Positions 56,334 through 64,000 of a stretch of DNA of 64,000 nucleotides are shown one piece after another (position 1 is the stretch's first letter; each line of letters starts with the position of its first letter). The position numbers and the translations under genes are program-made. Location of the stretch: assembly GCA_023362775.1 (NCBI GenBank), contig JALMGJ010000029.1, positions 5,925,268 to 5,989,267 of the forward strand, written 5' to 3'. Under the pieces are notes generated by a model that had not been told where the DNA came from, did no database searches, and saw only the letters and a program-made list of their open reading frames with translations. Source of the DNA: Charina bottae. Its lineage: Eukaryota; Chordata; Lepidosauria; Squamata; Charinaidae.

Positions 56334-58604
56334 TTTTTTTTTATTAAATTTTATTAAGTTTTACAATACATAATAAAATTTAAAGTAGAAAAAAGAAATA
56401 GAAACAAAAATACAAAATAAGAAAAAGATAAAGAAAAAGTGAAGTCAAGAAATAATAAGCAAAGAAAATATAGAAAATAGATGTCCTCCAATCTATCTTT
56501 GAACTTAAAGTACAACAATTGATTTTAAATGTTAGTCCTTCATACAGTATACAGGAACTTTTCTTTGTCATATGCCTTTTGATTTCTTTAATCCAATCTT
56601 CTAACCTTCATCTTACTGTCTCCCAATAATCCATCTTTGGCTTCCACTCCTTGAAGTAGTAGTTAAATGTTGAATGTTCATTACTACATATTTATATCTT
56701 CAATAAAGACCAATTAGTATAACAAATAAAAGCCTTATTTACTTCTAATAAACTACAATATATTCTATTCATATTATGACTCATAACCTAACATGTTATG
56801 TAACTTAATACATAATTTAGCAATTATTATAGTGTTCATACATATATATTTCTATAATTTAATTCTAATATATATATATATCTCCATAAAAAAGGAATTC
56901 TTGAATCTCAATTATCCATCTGTAATTTCCATTCCTTGTAGTAGTGTCCATTTAAACTAAGTGCATAATCTATCATATCACTTAACCTAATAGCTAATAT
57001 ATCAATTCTTATAATATTCATACAATACATATTGATATATACCATCCTGTAGTAACCATCATTCTAATTCCATCATATCATTATCTTCTCATAAATATAT
57101 CTCTAAGGAAAACAATATTCTATAATATCAACTTGTGTTTGTATTTAGCATCTTACATTTAGAATATCACTTTTTATATATCCATACAATTTCTCATAAC
57201 AATTCAAGTCCATATTTTCATTAGCCTTTATATCCATACAGTTTCTCATATCTTCTGTTTAGGTTATGCCAAAATCACAATACACTGTGGCAGATTCGCA
57301 ATATACAGCCTGCTCTTTTCTATATCTCATATAGAATATCAGAGCAACCTTCTCTCCCTTTCCACATATTTCACAACATCCATCCAACTGTGCACCCATA
57401 TTTTCACTCTGTCTCCACTGCCACAACATATCTATACCAAGATTGTAGTGTAAAGCCTTCAGAATGTTCTTCTGAACTAATATACTCAAAATTTCCTCCT
57501 TCTGTTTCTCCTCCACTTGAAAAACATTTTTCCTTTCTGTCTCCTGTCTCACTTCTGTTTCTGTTCTCTGTTCTTTCTCTCTGTTTTGCAGAGTTACGAA
57601 CAGTAATTCCAACGACCTTTGAATATTTGAAAAAGCCTCAGTAATCTCTCTTCTGAGCTCCTCAGGTACAAGTTGGAAAGCCATCTTTCCTGTGTCCTTC
57701 AAATTAAAACAACAACCCTTCTAGTCAAAACAATAATCATGTAATCTGTCCATGGAATACTACCAGCAGAATCTATTAAGCAGAACTTCGTTGTTGTTGT
57801 TTTTTTTTAAAAGTCAAAAGAAAAAAGAAAGTTCCAATAATCCAAAATACAGGAGAGAATAATATTTTAAACAGTTTATAGAAGGAGAAATAAAAAATAT
57901 ATTCCAAATGAAGCAAAATCCAACCAGGGAGGATGTAGAAAAAGAAGACAAGGAAAAAAACACGTTACCCTGTGTTTTTATTCTTCAAACTGCGAGCTTT
58001 CGTTCTTCAAGCTGCAAGCTGCTTAATCCAAACAAAGAGTTTCTCAAAAAATGAATAGTCATTTAGTTTATCAAGCGAAGAATTACAAACAAAGTCTCTT
58101 AAATCCCTCTAATACAAAAGAGAAGTAAAAAAAAAATGCAGACGTTTCATTATGTTGCAAATATAGAGTCCATCAAACTTCCACCAGAATCAGTTATAGC
58201 AAAGAAAGCACAAAGTTAGCCAACATTTTCAACAAAGTCCAAAAGATAGATCTTAGATTTCAAAAATATTTTAATCTAAAAAAAACATTCCTAAAGTGAT
58301 CTAAAAGCGGCTGGGCGCTCTTGTGTCTCTTCAAAGAGACTTGTTTCCCCTGCGAGAGCCTGATATATCTCGGCCATTGCCTTGCACTTACCCTGTTCCT
58401 TCCGCGGTGGAAAACTACAGAAAAAACAAGGGTAGGCAATCCCAATGGCCCCACGAGTAATCTTCTGGTCTCCCCCTCTCCAGGGGAAAAAAAACTTCAG
58501 TGGACCACAACTTCAGCAATCCACTGCAAGCAAGGGAAATTCAGTCAGTTCTCAGCTTCTCTGAGAAATCTGACTGGTCGAGCTGGCAGCCAAGCCTGGA
58601 GTCC
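56334..58604 (-). mobile_element. L1-like 2.27-kb element with ORF1-like frame only, 16-bp target duplication
   Basis: The direct repeat tactcttttagttttc flanks it at 56,318-56,333 and 58,605-58,620; the low end is T-rich, i.e. an antisense 3' A-rich tail. The high end (5') is GC-richer (about 58,300-58,604), like a LINE 5' UTR. A 147-codon frame lies in the middle, and the remaining ~900 bases to the tail are very A/T-rich with no RT motifs. The long target duplication and tail point to L1-type retrotransposition. Read as an internally deleted or ORF1-only L1; family not confirmed. Confidence 0.75.
57259..57702 (-). CDS. ORF1-like coiled-coil protein of the L1-like element
   Basis: 147 residues, Met at 57,702, a second in-frame Met (MAFQLVPEELRR) six codons later. 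Residues ~10-75 are rich in E, K, Q, R with spaced hydrophobics (REKEQRTETEVRQETERKN), a likely coiled coil, as in L1 ORF1p trimerisation regions. Residues ~100-120 have GCCEICGKGEK, a Cys pair that is not a full zinc knuckle. No RRM or CTD of ORF1p was recognised, so it is either truncated or a different protein. Function not assigned beyond that. Confidence 0.5.
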   Translation of the reverse strand: MKDTGKMAFQLVPEELRREITEAFSNIQRSLELLFVTLQNREKEQRTETEVRQETERKNVFQVEEKQKEEILSILVQKNILKALHYNLGIDMLWQWRQSENMGAQLDGCCEICGKGEKVALIFYMRYRKEQAVYCESATVYCDFGIT

Positions 58605-59036
58605 TACTCTTTTAGTTTTCAATGTTCTGCATGAGTCAGGCATGGCTGGAAGTACAGTACATTCGTGTGAGTTTGTCCACTATATTCCCCTTCTGTAAGT
58701 TGGCCAAGTGGCGAAATCAGGGACAGCTTGAGTGCCACAGGCCCCTTCCTTTTCCCAAGGTGTCTGGTGAGCTCCCTGATTGTCCAGTGAAGGTGAAGTT
58801 CCCCCGGAGAGAGAGCACATTGTCATGTGGGTGTCCTTTGGAAGCAGAGCTGGAGATGATGAGATGGGAAAGGGATGGTGGGATTTGGATGAGTAAGAAA
58901 TGTTGCTCCTAGCAGGTATTGCTATCTGTCAGAGCTCTCTATCTTCCAGGGAAGAAAGTGAGGACCTTCCTCACCCATCATTAGAAGTAATGATGCAGTA
59001 TGCTTTGTTTATTAAAGCAAACCTATAGGACCAAAA

Positions 59037-59372
59037 AAAAGAAAGCAAAGGGTGTGGTGGCTCAGCGGGTAAGATGCCAGGCTTGTCGATCGGAAGATCG
59101 CAAGTTCAGAGGTTCGAATCCCTAGCCCCGCGTGGCGGAGGGATCTCCCGCACCAGCCCCAGCTCTTGCCAACCTAGCAATTCGAAAGCAAGTAGATGAA
59201 TAGGTACCACTTCGGTGGGATGGTAACAGCGTTCCGTGCGTGTCATGCTGGCCACATGACCGCGGAAGCGTCTTCGGACAACGCTGGCTCTTCGGCTAAC
59301 AAACGGAGATGAGCACCGGCCCCTGGAGTCGGACACGACTGCACAAATGTGCGGGGGGAACCTTTACCTTTT
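59037..59372 (+). mobile_element. Sauria-type tRNA SINE, 13-bp target duplication
   Basis: Full head with A-box (tggctcagcgggtaag) and B-box (ggttcgaatcc). The body lacks a short gcatgcaaat segment present in sister copies. The direct repeat tataggaccaaaa lies at 59,024-59,036 and 59,373-59,385. Confidence 0.93.
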
Positions 59373-59385
59373 TATAGGACCAAAA

Positions 59386-60539
59386 GGGAGGACATGTAGC
59401 TGCAAACTGAAAAAGTCTCTGACTGATGCTGCTGATTAGGTTAATGGGCCATTTGAGCATCTTTCATGAAAGGAGATGATAATTTTCTCATCTTCAGCTC
59501 TCAGTATATCAGAGATGTAAGTATAACCTTCCTATTTTAGGCTTTCTCTCCAGGAGGATCAGCTTGGGATTTTTTGTTTTTGTTTTTTGTTTGTTCGTTT
59601 TTGTTTGTTTTTGGTAATCCAGGTATCTCTGAGCTTCTACTGATGTCCTCCAGAAGTAATAGAATTACAGTTCTTACCGCCTTTTGTTAACATGGTGCTG
59701 GAATACCAACACATCTAGAAGACCCATGGTGGGGTCTACTGTCTTCCTAAAAATGGTTAAGTTTGCATTCAAGAAATACCATTAGTATTGAAACCAATGT
59801 TTCATTTGTCATGTGACATTCGTTTACCACATAGTCTTCTTCATCTTGGCCTTGGCCGCAACCATCTTTCCACTGACAATTAGCGCTTGTAAATTTTTTA
59901 TTTCAAATATTCATTATGCCTTTTATGGTTTGTCTGTTAGATAACAGCATATTAGTGGGAGCTTGTTTTCTTTTAAAAATGTTCTTCCTTCTAGCACACT
60001 AGAACTTACAATACATCAGAACAGACTGGTAAACAGCAAACTGCTGGGTTGTTTGTATGGCAAACAAGATCGGCAGTAAAACATGTTAGCTAACATTTAA
60101 AATTCCTAGCAAATTAACTGCAGGACAAATATAATCGAGTCAATAACAGACACTGACATAGTAACAGATTATCTGCATTACCTAAATTAAAGTATGCTAA
60201 AGTATATAGTATTATTCTGGCTAACTAAATCCATTTTATATAATTGCCTGATAAATTTTTATATGTCGTAGATTAGATAGATTAGATTGGATTAGATAAA
60301 TCTTATTTCTGTTTTAGACCACCAGTGTCATATATTTGTGATCAAGTAAGTAATTTTGAGGGATAGTAACTTTGTGGGCAGGAATCAGGACAAAATTTAA
60401 CAGCATCCAGTGATCTTTGGAATGTCTGACAACTTTATTTGTATTCCTGACTAAATTTCCCTATTTACTTGCAACTAATAGATTGTGAAAATGGAAATAG
60501 TCTCTACTCAGTATATTTCTGGAAGATTTGCAGTGCATT
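59386..60539. other. Intronic DNA, no recognised element
   Basis: Contains a GTTTTT-rich stretch at 59,574-59,612 and a TTAGAT repeat at 60,268-60,300. Confidence 0.5.
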
Positions 60540-60860
60540 TATTTTTTTTTATTTATTTAATTTTTATCCCACCTCTATTATTTTTATAAATAACTCAAGG
60601 CGGCAAACATACCTAATACTGTTGTGGGTTTTCCGGGCTGTGTGGCCGTGTTCTGGAAGTTGTGGTTCCTAACGTTTCGCCAGCATCTATGGCAGATGCT
60701 GGCGAAACGTTAGGAACGACAACTTCCAGAACACAGCCACACAGCCCGGAAGACCCACAACAACCATCGAATTCCGTCCGTGAAAGCCTTCGACAATACA
60801 TACCTAATACTCCTTCCTCCTCCTATTTTCCCCACAACAACAACCCTGTGAGGTGAGTTG
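60540..60860 (-). mobile_element. L2/CR1 3'-end remnant split by the palindromic PLE element
   Basis: Left part tttatttaatttttatccca to ggcggcaaacatacctaatact, right part from 60,798: acatacctaatactccttcc to aacaaccctgtgaggtgagtt. Continuous once the 177-bp insert and one target copy are ignored. Confidence 0.75.
60621..60797. mobile_element. PLE family 3 palindromic element, 177 bp, 14-bp target duplication
   Basis: Nearly perfect inverted repeat: the arms gttgtgggttttccgggctg... and its complement meet at a 10-bp hairpin (gccagcatct/agatgctggc, loop atggc, 60,679-60,703). Each arm keeps the 3' half of the hammerhead (GAAACGTTAGGAAC) but lacks CTGAAGA, so neither strand has a full ribozyme. 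The right arm extends past the palindrome (gaattccgtccgtgaaagcc). The direct repeat acatacctaatact is at 60,607-60,620 and 60,798-60,811. It splits an L2/CR1 3' end. Confidence 0.85.
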
Positions 60861-62642
60861 TGAAAGGAAAGATTCCAAGCTATACAGAAATCAGCATCAG
60901 GTCTATAAAAAATTAGCAGAAAAAAGCCAAGTGTTGTGCTGTGGTCCAGCTGGAAGTGGTGTAGGGACATTGCTATTCTGTCTTGTTCCTGCCAGCCCAA
61001 CTATGTATTTCAAATCCTACCTTACTAAGAGTAGTCTTATCAATCAAGGATAAGAAATTTAGGAAAGTTGCACAGAGCACATTATTGTTAAGATGATGAA
61101 TCACTTTTTCCTGGTTTGTCAGTAGAATTCTGATCCAGAGTATGCGCCTGCTTATGAGGAAAAGTCAAGGATATCGAATGAGGAGACAGATGAATGCTGA
61201 GGTCCTGTTTCGATCTTCTGCCATCTTGGTCCTAAGCATCTAGAAGTGATTATGGTGGTCTGTAATGAAAAATGAGACCATTCAGGGTTCTCCAGTTCGA
61301 TTCTGGGTCCATTCTGAATAGGGCACCTTCAGCTGGTGGTATCAGGAGGGCTCTTGGCATCCTCAGACTCTTCTTGACACCCACGTATTCTGAGACCAAG
61401 AATGTAATCATCTCTCCTCTGAAGTCTCATTCAGCTTTGGGCTGGTCCAGCTAAGAAGGTGGCAGGCCGTGATAGACGCATTCCATTTTTGTATTCCACC
61501 ATCACCTCTGATCAAACTCATTATACAAATTTTGTTAAGCTTCAAAATGGACTCGGGAAACAAAGAAAAAAAGAAAGAAGAAACATGGCTTGGACTGGAT
61601 ATACTTGCTTGTAAACTCATATAATCACAGTATTACTTTGTTCACAATTCTTGTCCTGCCTTTCTGCAAACAAAGGTCCATAGTGCTGCTCACCAAACCG
61701 TTCAAGGCATGTGTTAAAGTAGAGCTAATTAAAAGCTGAAAATATTTTGTTGTTCCTGTCTGTGAAATCTATGGGATAAGAGGTATTTGGTGGATGCCGC
61801 TTAAAAAGCAGGCAGATTATTCCAGACAAACCTTTCCTTGTGCAAGGCGGCTCCAATCGCCCTTAAAATGGTATGTTTATAAAGCTACTGGTTCTGGAAG
61901 AGGAACAGTGCTGTGGTGAGGTTAAGGCAGCCTTGTTGCTCCAGCAAAATAATTATCTAAAGATACAAATCAACCCCACTCATGGAGAAGCACTAGAAGT
62001 TTTAAGCCAGGAGTCCAATAACTTTAAACATTTGCAAACAAAGCTTAGAGTGAAAAGCATGGCACACAGGATTTAACTTTGTGATCTTAAATCCCTGCAA
62101 GACACTTATTAATGTGGCTTGCAGCCAGCTGCTGGCTCTCTCTCATCCATTGTTCTCCAATCCCCTTTATCTCCCCCCCAAGAAAGGGCTCTCCTTGCTT
62201 ATCTGGTTCAACATTTGATCTAGGAGCACAGATCCTTTATCACTGTACCATTCGGTCCTGCTGAATTATGAGCCAGGAAGGAAACGTAGTTGTAACATGG
62301 GTGGATGTTGTTATAAAACTGCAGATGGTAAAAAACAGGAAACAAAAGGTATGCCCATGGTAGGGGGGATGGGGGAACCTATTGTGCTGATACCTGTAGT
62401 GTACCCCAAAGAGTGCCCTGTACATCTGTAGGAAACAGGATTAGCCTCTCTACTTTCCACTTGTTTGGCTTATAATGATCTCAGGAGACAGCAAGTTTCT
62501 CCATGCAACTGCTACTCCTGTGTTGCCTAAAATGTTACAATATCTACAACTATTATAGCATCATATATAGAAGACTGAGATTTATCTTGCCTGTACCGTG
62601 AATTCTTTCTTAGTACCAAGATCCTGTTTTGTAATATGGCGA
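60861..62642. other. Intronic DNA, no recognised element
   Basis: No exon or well-supported transposon. 61,790-61,870 faintly resembles an antisense L2. Confidence 0.45.
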
Positions 62643-62644
62643 TA

Positions 62645-62873
62645 CAGGTAGTCCTCATTTAGTGACCACAATTGGGACCAGCAACTCAGTCGCTAAGTGA
62701 AGCGGTTGCTAAGTGAAACCACAACTGTACTTATGACCTTACTTCAGCTTTCCTTTGCTGTACAGACCTGCAAAGGTCATAAATGTGAGGATTGGTCATA
62801 AAGTTACTATTTCATCACCACTGTAACTGTGAATGGTCGCTAAATGAGGCGGTCGCTAAACGAGGAATACTTG
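62645..62873. mobile_element. TA-flanked element, shorter relative
   Basis: Starts caggtagtcctcatttagtg, ends gctaaacgaggaatacttg, both flanked by TA. Internally different from the 31.5-kb copy (repeated tcgctaagtgaa) but with the same ends. Confidence 0.7.
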
Positions 62874-62894
62874 TACTCACCTAAGGTGGTAGCA

Positions 62895-63065
62895 TCTAAT
62901 TGACCTTGAACATGTTAAAAGCTGGACCTGGTTAGTATTTGGATGGGAGGCCACTAGGAAAAGTGGTGTATATATATAGGTTAGATTGGAAAATCAAAAG
63001 GACATTCCAGAAGAAGGCAGTGGCAAACCACTTCCATCCTGTTGTCAAGCTCAACTCAAGGGAGA
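62895..63065 (+). mobile_element. 5S-rRNA-derived SINE remnant
   Basis: The phrase ctggttagtatttggatggg at about 62,929-62,948, followed by aggccacta, matches the internal control region of 5S rRNA. It is followed by a body with ggcagtggcaaaccacttcc. Too diverged to be a 5S gene. Family by inference: a SINE3/AmnSINE-like element. Confidence 0.65.
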
Positions 63066-63084
63066 CTTTATTTTTACAGGATTA

Positions 63085-64000
63085 TTGCCGTCACCATCCC
63101 CAACTCCCCCATGGTTGAGTCCGTCACCTCCAGAATATCATCCATCCATCTTGCCCTTCGTCGGCCCCTCTTCCTTTTGCCTTCCACTTTCCACTTTCCA
63201 CTTTTCATCAGCTTCTTCTCCAGGGTATCCTGTCTTCGCATTATGTGGCCAAAGTACTTCAGTTTTGCCTTTAATATCATTCCCTCAAGTGAGCAGTCTG
63301 GCTTTATTTCCTGGAGTATGGTTTGATCTTCTTGCAGTCCAAGGCACTCTCAGAACTCTCCTCCAACACCACAGTTCAAAAGCATCTATCTTCCTTCGCT
63401 CAGCCTTCCTTATGGTCCAGCTCTCACAGCCATAGGTTACTACAGGGAATACCATTGCTTTAACTATGCGGACCTTTGTTGTCAGTGTGATGTCTCTGCT
63501 CTTAACTATTTTATCAAGATTTGTCATTGCTCTCCTCCCAAGAAGTAGACGTCTTCTGATTTCCTGGCTGCAGTCAGCGTCTGCAGTAATCTTTGCGCCT
63601 AGAAATACAAAGTCTGTCACTGCCTCCACTTTTTCTCCATCTATTTGCCAGTTATCAATCAAGCTGGTTGCCATAATCTTGGTTTTTTTGAGGTTTAACT
63701 GCAACCCAGCTTTTGCACTTCTTTCACCTTCGTCATAAGGCTCCTCAACTCCTCCTCGCTTTCAGCCATCAAAGTGGTATCATCTGCATATCTAAGATTG
63801 TTAATGTTTCTTCCAGCAATTTTAACTCCAGCCTTGGATTCCTCAAGCCCAGCACGTCGCATGATGTGTTCTGCGTACAGGTTGAATAGGTAGGGTGAGA
63901 GTATACAACCCTGCCGTACTCCTTTCCCAATCTTAAACCAGTCCATTGTTCCGTGCTCTGTTCTTACCGTTGCTACTTGGTCGTTATACAGATTCCTCAG
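63085..64000 (-). mobile_element. RTE-type LINE, runs off the window edge
   Basis: Antisense copy of the same subfamily. The terminal ~90 bases of the 3' end are missing at the low edge, where a 5S-SINE remnant lies. Coding continues beyond 64,000, so the upstream RT and endonuclease may exist outside. Confidence 0.9.
63085..64000 (-). pseudogene. RTE reverse transcriptase ORF, broken
   Basis: From the high end: WFKIGKGVRQGCILSPYLF (motif B), NINNLRYADDTTLMAESEEE with catalytic YADD at about 63,777-63,788, then a frame change near 63,705, LNLKKTKIMA..., FVFLGAKITADADC, YGCESWTIRKAERRK, and a second frame change near 63,322 where a 5-base deletion is evident against the copy at 41,390. The last segment (YFGHIMRRQDTLEKKLM) is shifted again by a small tandem duplication (ccactttccactttcc at 63,184-63,202). 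Confidence 0.88.

Larger units (their letters stand above)
27400..64000 (+). other. FRMD4A: FRMD4 downstream intron (inferred, at least 36.6 kb)
   Basis: The sequence starts with the donor gtaatt. The next FRMD4 exon, which should encode the continuation of the FERM F1 lobe, was not seen before the window ends. Autonomous element remnants lie in both orientations. Confidence 0.55.

Noticed and set aside
57259..57702. Possible host gene exon
   Set aside because: It lies wholly inside the element bounded by the 16-bp target duplication and has no splice signals.
62925..62965. Possible 5S rRNA gene
   Set aside because: Only the internal promoter region resembles 5S; the flanks do not, and no terminator T-run follows at the right distance.

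Overview
This is non-coding, repeat-dense vertebrate chromosomal DNA, best read as intronic sequence of a squamate reptile (lizard or snake; I cannot say which). The evidence is the repeat content: ~330-bp tRNA-derived SINEs of Sauria type whose 3' end matches the BovB LINE, a recent BovB/RTE retrotransposon, L2- and CR1-type LINEs with short A/T-rich tandem tails, Penelope-like elements (PLEs) with GIY-YIG endonucleases, and many palindromic hAT-type MITEs. There are no bacterial-type operons, and no rRNA or functional tRNA genes were recognised.

Only one host-gene segment is convincing: a 66-bp exon on the + strand at 27,334-27,399, with a polypyrimidine tract and AG before it and a GT donor after it. 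It encodes 22 residues matching the start of the FERM domain of the FRMD4 family, most likely FRMD4A. The rest of the window would then be the two large flanking introns (at least 27.3 kb upstream and 36.6 kb downstream).

Layout. 0-14 kb: partial and complete SINEs, hAT MITEs with 8-bp target duplications, old RTE and CR1 pieces. 14-27 kb: microsatellites, three more SINEs, a 5'-truncated PLE (about 20.97-22.02 kb), and an old L2 copy split by a GC-rich MITE. 27-34 kb: the FRMD4 exon, MITEs, a SINE, a short antisense PLE tail and a 365-bp TA-flanked element. 34.8-40.2 kb: the main transposon cluster, consisting of an antisense BovB interrupted by a 917-bp PLE, followed by an L2 with an open reverse-transcriptase frame. 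40-56 kb: old RTE/CR1/L2 pieces, a SINE with an internal 101-bp amplification, a three-SINE cluster, an inverted PLE-type dimer at 48.8-49.2 kb, and more MITEs. 56.3-58.6 kb: an antisense 2.27-kb L1-like element with a 16-bp target duplication and only an ORF1-like frame. 59-64 kb: another SINE, a 177-bp palindromic PLE-type element, a 5S-rRNA-derived SINE remnant and a second RTE element running off the window edge.

The most interesting signal is a set of hammerhead-ribozyme-like motifs (CTGAAGA, hairpin, GAAAC, GTY) at the 3' ends of all three PLE families, six intact-looking copies in all. One overlaps the stop codon of the PLE protein. Two short inverted-repeat derivatives have their own 13-14-bp target duplications, the same length as those of the coding PLEs, and so look like mobile units in their own right. 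Hammerheads in PLEs are known in general; the inverted, ORF-less units are the part that may be under-described.
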